Positions 1-6,774 of a stretch of 11,307 nucleotides of DNA are shown here, piece after piece. Every line of letters starts with the position of its first letter. Position 1 is the first letter of the stretch. The stretch comes from Candidatus Poribacteria bacterium. GTDB taxonomy: Bacteria; Poribacteria; WGA-4E; PCPOR2b. The stretch covers positions 1-11,307 of the forward strand of contig JAPUIP010000126.1 in NCBI GenBank assembly GCA_027296925.1, read 5' to 3'. The notes below the pieces were generated by a model that was given only the letters and a program-made list of their open reading frames with translations, made no database searches and was not told where the DNA came from. The position numbers and the translations under genes were made by a program.

Positions 1-38
1 TGCAATTTTTTGTTTACATGAAAACACGAAAAGTTGCA
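1..38. repeat. Imperfect 38-bp palindrome downstream of the sigma54-activator gene
   Basis: The first 38 bases form an imperfect dyad: the ends are TGCAA and TTGCA, inside them are opposed T and A runs, and the core TGTTTACATGAAAACA is a near-palindrome centred on CATG. It begins 87 bp beyond the stop codon of the minus-strand regulator gene, so it could help end that transcript. It could equally be an operator for a gene left of the window. It lacks the GC-rich stem of a classical intrinsic terminator, and the window edge may cut it. Confidence 0.4.
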
Positions 39-124
39 CCTTGGCAGGATGGGATTGAGCCAGAAGCAAAATAGCTTGTCAATGAGACCCGAAGTGTTTT
101 GGGGAAATCAACATAAACGCCCTT

Positions 125-1624
125 TCAGTTTATATTCAGCCGCCGTATCATATTCTGCAGATTCTGTCGCGTGATACCCAGTTGAGCAGCAGCTCGGGTT
201 TTGTTCCCATCGTAGCGGCGTAGGGTGTCTTCAATCATCATTCGTTTGAGCCGTTCCCCAGAAGCCTTCAGTGACGAGCCCACCTGGGCAATCGTCTGCA
301 CCTGATCTCGGGGTAGGGAGATATCCCCAGCTTGTATCCGGGTATTTTCTGTCATGAGAACCGCTTCTATCAATACCTTCTTCAACTCCCTGACATTGCC
401 CGGCCAATCATAATCCATCAAAGCTTTTAACCCCTCGGGAGACACTGTCCGGGTGGACTGCCTATTTTCCCTGGCAATCTCTTCTAAGAATGTTTGTACT
501 AACAACGGGATGTCTTCTTTTCTCTCTCGCAACCGCGGGGTATGGATGACGATGTCAAATCGATAAAAGAGATCTTCACGAAATTGTCCGTCAGCGATTG
601 CTCTTGTCAAATCCCTATTCGTGGCTGCAATGATGCGGACATCAACAACTCGAACATCACTCCCACCCAGACGCATCACCTCTTTCTGTTCCAACACACG
701 CAAGAGCTTTGCCTGAGTTGCAGTAGGCATCTCAGCAATTTCATCCAGAAAAAGCGTGCCCCCTTCCGCCATCTCAAACAGGCCGGGCTTGGTGGCAGTT
801 GCACCGGTGAACGCGCCTCTTTCGTGCCCAAACAGTTCGCTTTCTACAAGTTCTCGAGGCAGCGCCGCGCAGTTGATAGCCAGAAACCGCTGATCTTTTC
901 TTGGACCGTGATGGTGGATGGCTCGCACAATCAACTCTTTGCCCGTGCCACTTTCGCCAGATATCAACACAGAATAATTCGGATACATTGCAATCTGTTG
1001 GATGCGCTGATAAATCTCTTGCATCTTCTCACTTTGCCCCACAATATTGTCGAACCGATATTGCTGATGCAATGTGGCTTTCAGTTGCTGATTCTCTTGC
1101 AGAATATCCTGGTAGAAGAGAGCATTCCCCAATGCAATTTCCGTATGTTTTGTCAAAGCCGACAGCAGTTCGATTTGATGCTCTGAAAAAGGCATCTCCG
1201 AGAGCTGGGGGCCAAGTCCAACGCATGCGGTCAGTCGCTCTTTGATTCGGAACACAGTCATCGTGGTCATGCCGGCGTCAGCCATCATTTGACAAAGGCG
1301 TGTTGACGTCGCAGGGGATTGTAGAGCGGGAAAGAGTTCGACCAACCCATTGACGTGCGGCGGATCATCGAGAACCCCCATGCGTAATTGTTGCGAAATG
1401 CTTTCGATTATGGATGTGTCCAGGTGTTCGTGTGTGATGAGTTCAAATGGGGAATCGCTGTTCTGACGGAAAATCACCATGCCCCTTGTGAGCCCAAAGG
1501 CGCCAGTCACAATCCGCAACATGCGTTTCAGAATCTCCTCAACGCGCTTGGGTTCTGAAATCTCATGGACGAATTCATAGAGTGTATTCAGATAAAATAG
1601 TAGATGATCCCAATCTCGTTGCAT
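125..1624 (-). CDS. Sigma54-dependent transcriptional activator (GAF - AAA+ - Fis-type HTH)
   Basis: This 499-residue enhancer-binding protein would activate RNA polymerase holding sigma54 (RpoN) by ATP-driven remodelling of the closed complex. Residues about 15-168 form a divergent GAF-like sensor, followed by a short coiled linker. The AAA+ domain (about 190-425) has Walker A GESGTGKE (223-230), the sigma54-contacting loop GAFTGA (270-275), Walker B GGTLFLDEI (288-296), arginine-finger region FREDLFYRF (348-356) and sensor II WPGNVREL (407-414). A Fis-type HTH (about 461-497) ends the protein. Length and order are normal for the NtrC/NorR/FhlA group; there is no phosphoreceiver domain, so a small ligand or redox signal read by the GAF domain is likely. 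The ATG is preceded by an AAAGGGA ribosome site. It lies 25 bp after the STAS gene and is probably the last gene of that operon. Target and ligand cannot be read from sequence. Confidence 0.95.
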   Translation of the reverse strand: MQRDWDHLLFYLNTLYEFVHEISEPKRVEEILKRMLRIVTGAFGLTRGMVIFRQNSDSPFELITHEHLDTSIIESISQQLRMGVLDDPPHVNGLVELFPALQSPATSTRLCQMMADAGMTTMTVFRIKERLTACVGLGPQLSEMPFSEHQIELLSALTKHTEIALGNALFYQDILQENQQLKATLHQQYRFDNIVGQSEKMQEIYQRIQQIAMYPNYSVLISGESGTGKELIVRAIHHHGPRKDQRFLAINCAALPRELVESELFGHERGAFTGATATKPGLFEMAEGGTLFLDEIAEMPTATQAKLLRVLEQKEVMRLGGSDVRVVDVRIIAATNRDLTRAIADGQFREDLFYRFDIVIHTPRLRERKEDIPLLVQTFLEEIARENRQSTRTVSPEGLKALMDYDWPGNVRELKKVLIEAVLMTENTRIQAGDISLPRDQVQTIAQVGSSLKASGERLKRMMIEDTLRRYDGNKTRAAAQLGITRQNLQNMIRRLNIN

Positions 1625-1649
1625 CCGGTATCCCTTTTGATATTACGAC

Positions 1650-2018
1650 CTACGACTCAACACCAGATTGCGAGCCTGCCGAAGCGGCTAATGCTTCCTG
1701 TTCCGATGGAAAGATTTGGATATATTTTGTCAATCCCGTGAGTTTAAAAACGGAAATGAAGTGGGCAGACAGCCCTGTGGCGTGGATTTTCTGCCCCTGC
1801 TCTTCGGCCTCTTTGATCAGTCCAACCAGCACAGCTATACCGGAGCTGTAAATCCGACCGCCTTCGTCGAATTTAAGGATAACTTGGGAATGGCACCGAC
1901 ATGCCTCCTGATAGGCAACTCTCAGATCTTCGACTAGGGCATCTGAAAAATTTCCTGAGATTTCAATGATAGGCAACTCTGCGCTTTGCCGCAAAATCAC
2001 TGCCGGTTTGGATCTCAA
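1650..2018 (-). CDS. STAS-domain protein, anti-sigma-factor antagonist type
   Basis: This 122-residue single-domain protein matches the STAS fold of SpoIIAA/RsbV-type anti-anti-sigma factors. The sequence runs from a beta-strand start (PIIEISGNFS, about 16-25) to the signature SSGIAVLVGLIKEAEEQGQKI (58-78) and the later helix HFISVFKLTGL (86-96). Ser58 and Ser59 sit where the phosphorylated Ser of SpoIIAA lies, but the Asp normally before them is Tyr57. A C-terminal Ala/Ser-rich tail adds about 12 residues. The start is TTG, not ATG. It is fixed by a GGAGG site six bases upstream, and the nearest upstream ATG is out of frame and ends at once. The gene lies 54 bp after the FN3 gene and 25 bp before the sigma54 activator. 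Binding to an anti-sigma kinase is the family expectation, but no such kinase is visible here. Confidence 0.88.
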   Translation of the reverse strand: MRSKPAVILRQSAELPIIEISGNFSDALVEDLRVAYQEACRCHSQVILKFDEGGRIYSSGIAVLVGLIKEAEEQGQKIHATGLSAHFISVFKLTGLTKYIQIFPSEQEALAASAGSQSGVES

Positions 2019-2024
2019 GGGTAA

Positions 2025-2029
2025 CCTCC
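2025..2029 (-). promoter_or_regulatory. Shine-Dalgarno site that decides the STAS TTG start
   Basis: On the minus strand GGAGG is followed six bases later by TTG, and the STAS homology begins soon after. An ATG further upstream is in another frame and meets a TGA at the TTG itself, so TTG is the best initiation codon. Confidence 0.8.
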
Positions 2030-2072
2030 GTTTTGCGCGTCTGTCATCACATTGCCGCGCTGTCCGTATCGA

Positions 2073-3917
2073 CTATCGAAACACCGCAAACATCCCGCCT
2101 CCTGAGATCGTCCCTCTCCCCACCTCTCTCAGTGCTTCAACGTGGTAGACGTAAACCCCAGGGGCGATTAGCTCTCCACCTGCATTTTGTCCATTCCACT
2201 GTTCAATGGGGGTTTCATTGTGGTGATCGATGGTCTGAATCAGATCGCCCGTGCTGCTGTAAATGCGAATGGTTGCCCGGCGGGTCAGATTTCGGAATTC
2301 AATCGGATTCGTGTTTGCGCCCAGACGGTATGGATTCGGCACAACAATCACGTTGTTTAAGCCGAGTTCGGGCGGAACTTCGGTTTCTCCAGGAATAGCG
2401 GCATCTGCCACTTCGGAGAATTCGCCCGGCCCGCCCGAGCGATTCGTTGCCGCGATCGTGTAAAAGTAGCGCAAGTTGGGATAAACGTTGACATCAGCAA
2501 AAGTGGAAGTTGCTGGGGACACTGACGCAATCGGTGTCCACGGTTCATGTCCGGTATGGTTTCGATAAATCGTATAGCCGTTGATCTGTTGCGTGGATTT
2601 TGTCCAGTTGAGGATGATCTGATCTCCGTTGCGTGTTGCGATTAAGCCTTTCGGCGCGTCCGGAATAACATCGGGGGTTACACGGACCTCCAGGGAATCA
2701 AATTCAAGGGTTTGCCCACTGCCATCAACAGGACGAACTTTGTAAGTGAATTCGACCCCATTTTCGATTTCCGTATCGGTAAACGAGAGCCCTCTGACAG
2801 GCGCTTCGCTAATCTGCTGAAATTCAGGTTCTCCCGCAGTTCGCCTTAAAACTGTATAGCCATCCACGCTGGGATTAATCGGCGCCTCCCATTTGAGCAT
2901 CACCGATCCACTGACCACTTCCGCTACCAGATCCGACGGGGCAAATGAGATTCGTCGCGCTTCATCGATGTTCGTCTGGAAATCGACGAGATTCTCTCCA
3001 GCGACTAAGGCGAAAGTCACCGTAATAAGATTCCTGGCAGCGATATCATAGGGCCCCGCGGAAAGAACCGAGGCATAATCCCCAGGAATGACTAAATCTG
3101 CCCGACTCGTGGCGGTAATGGCAGGAGTGCTCATCAACGCAGATCTACTTGCATCTAAGAGCGTGTCAACTCTCAACTGTCCATTAGGCCCTCGAAATAT
3201 CAAAATCTGGTGGGCCCTTAACTTGCCATCGAGCAAGGTTACGCCGGTATGCACGGGCTCTGTTCCATCCGTATCATCCCCATCGTAAGTGAATAGCGTC
3301 TGGCGTTCGGCATCCCAATCCACCCAATCCTGGCTGATCTGCCCTGCGACAGGATCTGTTCCATCGACATCCCAGTTTGCCATCACGGCGACATAGATGC
3401 CTTGAAGATTTGCGTCGCTATTATTGGTAACGGTCAGTTTCATCACAATGAAGTCATCTGAACTGGGATGGTTGCTGGTGCTCCAGGAAAAGCTCTGCTG
3501 GTCAACCAAAATATTGAGCGGAAAGCCAGGGGTACGGGATGAATCGTACTGCGCGGTGATGATTTGCCGTCCGTCAGTTTCCACGGTCTTGTTGACCGCT
3601 CCGGTTGGTGTGGTTGTCCACTCGCCGAAGATAGGCGGGAATGGATTTGCGAGATCTAGATCCAATGCGCTCGCCACAGCCCCATTCGCATTGCCGATCC
3701 AAATCTCCGACCATTCATGCAGATAATAAGTATTCCCGAATCTGGGAAATTTGAAGTTCGGCGCAAGGCCTCCATCTTGGCCCGCTGCCAACGAACCGAA
3801 ATCTGTTACAGCAACCTCGACATTCCCTGATGTGTGTGTCAGAGCGGAATCCGCATTTGCGCTGATCGGAATGACAAGCAGCCCAATGATGCTTAGAACA
3901 ATTTTTAGACTCTTCAT
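2073..3917 (-). CDS. Secreted protein: unknown N-terminal region, two fibronectin type III domains, FlgD-Ig/T9SS-like C-terminus
   Basis: The 614-residue product opens with a Sec signal peptide (MKSL, hydrophobic 5-18, likely cleavage after ANA at 20-22). Residues about 25-320 are a beta-rich region I do not recognise, with acidic, Ca-site-like patches (NWDVDGTDP near 181-189, YDGDDTDGTE at 211-220). Two FN3 modules follow (about 328-417 and 420-510), each with the Trp and the GYT-x-x-R strand typical of the fold. The end (about 523-595) runs VVPNPYR...TIRIYSSTGDLI...WNGQNAGGELIAPGVYVYHVEA, a pattern shared by FlgD-type Ig domains and type IX-like sorting domains. It is therefore probably exported and perhaps cell-surface linked. 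A strong promoter and an AGGAGA site support the ATG. It heads the operon with the STAS and sigma54-activator genes. Substrate or binding partner is unknown. Confidence 0.88.
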   Translation of the reverse strand: MKSLKIVLSIIGLLVIPISANADSALTHTSGNVEVAVTDFGSLAAGQDGGLAPNFKFPRFGNTYYLHEWSEIWIGNANGAVASALDLDLANPFPPIFGEWTTTPTGAVNKTVETDGRQIITAQYDSSRTPGFPLNILVDQQSFSWSTSNHPSSDDFIVMKLTVTNNSDANLQGIYVAVMANWDVDGTDPVAGQISQDWVDWDAERQTLFTYDGDDTDGTEPVHTGVTLLDGKLRAHQILIFRGPNGQLRVDTLLDASRSALMSTPAITATSRADLVIPGDYASVLSAGPYDIAARNLITVTFALVAGENLVDFQTNIDEARRISFAPSDLVAEVVSGSVMLKWEAPINPSVDGYTVLRRTAGEPEFQQISEAPVRGLSFTDTEIENGVEFTYKVRPVDGSGQTLEFDSLEVRVTPDVIPDAPKGLIATRNGDQIILNWTKSTQQINGYTIYRNHTGHEPWTPIASVSPATSTFADVNVYPNLRYFYTIAATNRSGGPGEFSEVADAAIPGETEVPPELGLNNVIVVPNPYRLGANTNPIEFRNLTRRATIRIYSSTGDLIQTIDHHNETPIEQWNGQNAGGELIAPGVYVYHVEALREVGRGTISGGGMFAVFR

Positions 3918-3979
3918 TTCTCTCCTACTTTATTGTGGATGCGTGCCTTTTCGGCGAAAACCTTGACAACCGTTAGCAT

Positions 3980-4009
3980 ATCATAGCAAAAGTGGAAAGA
4001 CGCTGTCAA
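3980..4009 (-). promoter_or_regulatory. Sigma70-type promoter for the FN3-STAS-activator operon
   Basis: On the minus strand a perfect -35 TTGACA (4004-4009) is followed after 18 bases by TATGAT (3980-3985), with TGC directly before it (extended -10). Transcription would begin near 3973, giving a leader of about 55 bases before the ATG at 3917. Confidence 0.8.
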
Positions 4010-4091
4010 GCAAAGATTGACAGAATGAGTGAGGAACGCCAAACACCATACCCAGAAAAACTTCCCAAAACAACCCCGAAGATTACGATCT

Positions 4092-4121
4092 TTGAGTGGT
4101 ATCGATATTGGCAGGTATGAT
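4092..4121 (+). promoter_or_regulatory. Probable sigma70-type promoter for the histidine-kinase stub
   Basis: TTGAGT (4092-4097) and TATGAT (4116-4121) are separated by 18 bases. Start of transcription would fall near 4128, about 29 bases before the ATG at 4157. A second, overlapping pair is TTGGCA (4108-4113) with TATCAT (4132-4137). Confidence 0.55.
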
Positions 4122-4156
4122 AAGATGAGCATATCATCCTAAGACGGAGGGCTGAC

Positions 4157-4414
4157 ATGAGTATCCGCGCCAGATTAATCTTGAGTTACATGATGATTGC
4201 GCTGGTTATTTTGCTAGCGATGTACGGCGACCTGGACTATTCGCTGATGCAGAACCTGAGTGAGCGAATCACTGCGGAGTTGAAGGTGCAGGCAAATTTG
4301 ACACGTGAATTCTTGCTGGCAAGCGTACCCGAGAGTTTGAATTATGACATGATCGATGCATTCCGGCATAAGGCTTTAGCCGGCTTATACCGGACAATAT
4401 CAACAGAAGCCTGA
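4157..4414 (+). pseudogene. Truncated sensor histidine kinase N-terminus, or a small single-pass membrane protein
   Basis: The 85-residue frame starts MSIRARLILSYMMIALVILL, which is how many PhoR/HAMP-type sensor kinases begin: a short basic start, then a transmembrane helix (about 7-23). Next comes an extracytoplasmic helix with ELKVQANLTREFLLASVPESLNYDMIDA (41-68), the usual opening of their periplasmic sensor. The similarity then stops, and the protein ends at TGA after AFRHKALAGLYRTISTEA. No HAMP, HisKA or HATPase domain follows in any frame before the convergent phosphatase gene 69 bp later. GGAGG lies six bases before the ATG and a promoter stands upstream, so expression looks intact. 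I favour a kinase gene that lost its 3' part by deletion; a short membrane regulator derived from one is the alternative. Confidence 0.6.
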
Positions 4415-4483
4415 GTCTCCTGAACTGACTTCCAAAGCGGTCCGTGGAATTTGCTCCACCTAAATTTGCCCTTTATGAATCAA

Positions 4484-6289
4484 TCAGCCAAACGTCACAT
4501 AAACCGCTGTAATATTATCCGTCCCACCCACTGCATTCGCCAAATTGATGAGCCCATTCACTTTTTGCGCGTGACTCAAATTCTCGTCACTGGCGATCCG
4601 AAGCAATTGATCATCACTGATCATCCCGTGCAATCCATCGCTACAGAGCAGCACCGAGCATTCGGTCGATAACACGCGCATGAAGCTATCCGGTTCAGTG
4701 TCTCGCTCGATCCCCAACGTTTTGTAGATGATATGCCGTTGCGGATGAGTCGCCGCTTCCTCCGGCGTCAGCTCCCCAAGACGGACCAGATGCGCGACCA
4801 ACGAGTGATCTTCTGTCAGTTGCTCCATCTCGCCCCCATCGATCAGGTAGGCGCGCGAATCCCCGATATGCGCGAAGTACCCCCGCTGATTGACCACCAG
4901 ACAGAGCGTTCCGGTCGAGCCCATTTCTTCTCCGCCGGCGACATCGATGATTGCCGCGTTGGCGTCCTGCAAAACGCCGCACACCCAACTGAGCCATTCC
5001 GAATCGGTTTTCCGACGAAATTCCATATCGCCAAGCAATTCACCCCAGCTTTTCTGGCAGGTTTCCACAACGATTCGGCTGGCGAGATCTCCCGCCTTCC
5101 CTCCCCCCATACCGTCAGCAACCAGGTAAAGCCCCACGGTCACCCTTTCGGATTGTGTGTAAACCACGGCGGACTGTGCGAAGTACGCATCCTGATTCTG
5201 CTCCCGCACCTGTCCAACATCACTCCCGGCGCCCCACCGGTGGTGCTGTATGGCAAGCAATGGAATCAATTCATCTTTGAGGTATTCTACCGAATCCGGC
5301 CGTTGGGTTGGATCGGGATGCAGGCATATCAATAGAGAACGGCATAACGCAGGCGGGAGGGATACGATTGGGGTATCTTCACCTGCGGCCGGGCTATCAT
5401 CCGGGGTAGGCAGCGCGTAAGGTTGACCAAACAGCAGTTGGTAGCAGAGGGCAGCGAGTGCGTACAGATCTGACGAAGTGCCGATTTCAGATATCCGATG
5501 GCGTTGCACTTCGGTCGCGGCGAAGTTGGCATCGGCCCACACCGTCTCCGAGCGGTCTTCCGTCCCATCCACCGGTATCGGCAGGTCAACCGCATGCGCC
5601 AACTCATAAATAAAGATGCGCCCTTCATCGGCATTCCACTGGACGCCGGAAAAGTCATTAAGCAGAATGCGGGCGTCGTGCAGTTTCTGTAGCGTTTGAC
5701 ATAGCGAGAGAATCGCGCGAATAGCTTCCCGCCAACCCACAAAATGGCGGGTATACAAAGGTGTGATTGAAGGTGGGGCAGTGCAGACCAGGTAACAGCG
5801 ATTCCCCTGATCGATCTTCTCAACAAACGTTGTAACGGTTGGATAGGCAATTCGCTGGAGTTTTGCGATTTCCGCAGCAAACGCCTCGGGCGCCGCCGGC
5901 GCTTCTTTGACGATAAACGCCTCATCTGCAGCCGAGGTGAGATAGACGTTGCAATCCCCCTGCGCGAGCAACTGTTGAACGCGATAGCCCTCCCCGATCA
6001 GGGAATCGACAGGCAGTGGAGGCAGGTCCACCTTGTGCCCCTCCGTAACGGAACTGTGTAGTGTTACCTCCTGCACAGTAAGTGCGGCGCCACACGCATC
6101 ACAATACGCTTCGTCTGCGGGGGCCGATGCTCCACAGGCTGGACAGGTCGCCGGCGCTTCTGGAGACGCTGTAAGGTCTTCAGTGGGAGTGTTTGCCTCG
6201 GGTAGCTCAATCAGATCGCTTCTGTCGGCTGTGGATTCTGTCTGTGCTTCATCTTCATCTTCAGTTGTCGGAGGCGTTATCACGTTCAT
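4484..6289 (-). CDS. Zinc-ribbon / degenerate protein kinase / PP2C-family phosphatase fusion
   Basis: The 601-residue product is cytosolic, with no signal peptide or membrane span. After an acidic, disordered start comes a zinc ribbon with CPAC (49-52) and CDAC (63-66). Residues about 94-350 resemble a Ser/Thr kinase. Lys128 in FIVKEA fits the VAIK lysine and SSDLYALAALCYQLLFG (272-288) the C-lobe, but the glycine loop is poor (AQGDCNVY), HRDLKPxN reads NDFSGVQ (211-217) and DFG reads ELA (229-231). The lobe is therefore probably catalytically weak or dead. Residues about 352-601 form a PPM/PP2C phosphatase with all metal-site motifs: VREQNQD (361-367), DGMGG (392-396), GSTGT (457-461), GDSRAY (476-481), SDGL (550-553) and GGTDNIT (588-594). 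It should dephosphorylate Ser/Thr proteins in a Mg/Mn-dependent way, perhaps under control of the kinase-like lobe. A GAGGGGA site precedes the ATG. The substrate is unknown; the nearby STAS protein is one candidate. Confidence 0.92.
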   Translation of the reverse strand: MNVITPPTTEDEDEAQTESTADRSDLIELPEANTPTEDLTASPEAPATCPACGASAPADEAYCDACGAALTVQEVTLHSSVTEGHKVDLPPLPVDSLIGEGYRVQQLLAQGDCNVYLTSAADEAFIVKEAPAAPEAFAAEIAKLQRIAYPTVTTFVEKIDQGNRCYLVCTAPPSITPLYTRHFVGWREAIRAILSLCQTLQKLHDARILLNDFSGVQWNADEGRIFIYELAHAVDLPIPVDGTEDRSETVWADANFAATEVQRHRISEIGTSSDLYALAALCYQLLFGQPYALPTPDDSPAAGEDTPIVSLPPALCRSLLICLHPDPTQRPDSVEYLKDELIPLLAIQHHRWGAGSDVGQVREQNQDAYFAQSAVVYTQSERVTVGLYLVADGMGGGKAGDLASRIVVETCQKSWGELLGDMEFRRKTDSEWLSWVCGVLQDANAAIIDVAGGEEMGSTGTLCLVVNQRGYFAHIGDSRAYLIDGGEMEQLTEDHSLVAHLVRLGELTPEEAATHPQRHIIYKTLGIERDTEPDSFMRVLSTECSVLLCSDGLHGMISDDQLLRIASDENLSHAQKVNGLINLANAVGGTDNITAVYVTFG

Positions 6290-6315
6290 GAAGTCCCCTC
6301 AATGGCGTATAAACA

Positions 6316-6360
6316 AAAGGGCATCCTCGAAATGTTTCCAACTCTCGATGGATGCCCTTT
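6316..6360 (-). terminator. Terminator-like hairpin 26 bp upstream of the phosphatase gene
   Basis: AAAGGGCATCC (6316-6326) and GGATGCCCTTT (6350-6360) are exact inverse complements. The stem extends by TCGA/TCGA (6327-6330 and 6345-6348) past one unpaired base, leaving a 14-base loop. Read on the minus strand, the hairpin is followed by CCCTTTTGTTTA, a T-rich tail. Its position just before the phosphatase start makes it either the end of upstream transcription or an attenuator of that gene. Confidence 0.6.
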
Positions 6361-6405
6361 GCGTAACTTGATGAAGATAGGAAGATTTTGACGTACTCCC
6401 CGCCC

Positions 6406-6427
6406 TACCCTATCAGTCTAGGGCAGG
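6406..6427 (-). repeat. Left arm of a 22-bp inverted repeat; mini-hairpin 1
   Basis: Read on the minus strand, this arm matches 6775-6796 at 21 of 22 positions in inverted orientation, with 347 bp between the arms. It folds by itself into CCCTA-GACTGA-TAGGG. Confidence 0.75.
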
Positions 6428-6462
6428 AAGGACGGAGATTCTGGGGTCAAACGGTGATCTTT

Positions 6463-6588
6463 CGATTGCGGATTGTGAAATGCCCGTCTGAGGGTGCAGA
6501 TTTCGGATTGGAGATTGAAGAACAAAGGCAAGAGATTCTTTGTCTTGTCTTTTCAATCCGCAATCCCCAATCGCCAATCCACAATCGA
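6463..6588. repeat. Opposed CAATCNN heptamer arrays forming a large foldback
   Basis: The right arm (6554-6588) is five perfect-phase heptamers of the form CAATCNN. The left arm carries the inverse unit NNGATTG: two copies at 6463-6476, then a short interruption holding a mini-hairpin, then three at 6497-6517, one of them imperfect (GATTT). The central part (6518-6553) has ACAAAG opposed to CTTTGT. The whole can fold back on itself over about 125 bases. Such heptamers are scattered in many uncultured bacterial genomes and give rise to spurious IRNPQS-type peptides. Confidence 0.8.
6481..6495 (+). repeat. Mini-hairpin 2 (CCC-GTCTGA-GGG)
   Basis: TGCCCGTCTGAGGGT has a three-pair stem CCC/GGG and a six-base loop that differs by one base from the GACTGA loop of the other copies. 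It interrupts the left heptamer array. Confidence 0.55.
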
Positions 6589-6639
6589 AGGGTGTCTGAC
6601 ATCACCTAACCCAAACGTTGACGCCCCAACGCTTAAACC

Positions 6640-6668
6640 ATTGTAGCACGGGCGGGGGGTTAACACAA
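6640..6668 (-). promoter_or_regulatory. Possible extended -10 promoter reading toward the phosphatase gene
   Basis: On the minus strand TTGTGT (6663-6668), a 17-base spacer ending in TGC, and TACAAT (6640-6645) give a plausible sigma70 promoter. GTGCTACAAT is the same ten-base string as in the EF-G promoter. Start near 6633 would give a leader of roughly 340 bases through the heptamer foldback and the hairpin at 6316-6360. Confidence 0.5.
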
Positions 6669-6681
6669 CAAGAAAACAGAG

Positions 6682-6721
6682 TGCCAGACTGATGGTATGG
6701 AATGCCCGACTGAGGGTAAGG
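6682..6721 (+). repeat. Mini-hairpins 3 and 4, tandem pair (CCA-GACTGA-TGG and CCC-GACTGA-GGG)
   Basis: TGCCAGACTGATGGTATGG (6682-6700) and TGCCCGACTGAGGGTAAGG (6703-6721) are 21 bp apart, start to start. They share the loop GACTGA, while the outer stem base differs on both sides in a pairing-preserving way (A/T against C/G). Confidence 0.7.
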
Positions 6722-6774
6722 AAGGGCGATTCATCTCCGCCATAAAACGGAAGCTTGTGCCGCTGGCTTCGCGG

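Noticed and set aside
1888..1904. TGGCACCGACATGCC as a sigma54 -24/-12 promoter
   Set aside because: The GG to GC distance is one base short of that required, and it lies within the STAS gene on the opposite strand.
3914..4132. 72-codon minus-strand frame upstream of the FN3 gene
   Set aside because: It covers the promoters of both divergent genes and shows no domain.
4733..5335. 200-codon plus-strand frame inside the phosphatase gene
   Set aside because: Antisense shadow of a gene with full PP2C motifs; no domain of its own.
5329..5925. 198-codon minus-strand frame within the kinase-like part
   Set aside because: Arg/Pro-rich out-of-frame reading of the same strand; the 601-residue frame is continuous through it, so no frameshift is needed.
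6463..6588. CRISPR array
   Set aside because: Units are seven bases with no unique spacers, and the two halves are inverted; no cas gene is nearby.
6388..6609. 73-codon plus-strand frame in the repeat region
   Set aside because: Its end (SIRNPQSPIHNR) is the direct translation of CAATCNN heptamers, and the rest crosses palindromes; no ribosome site.
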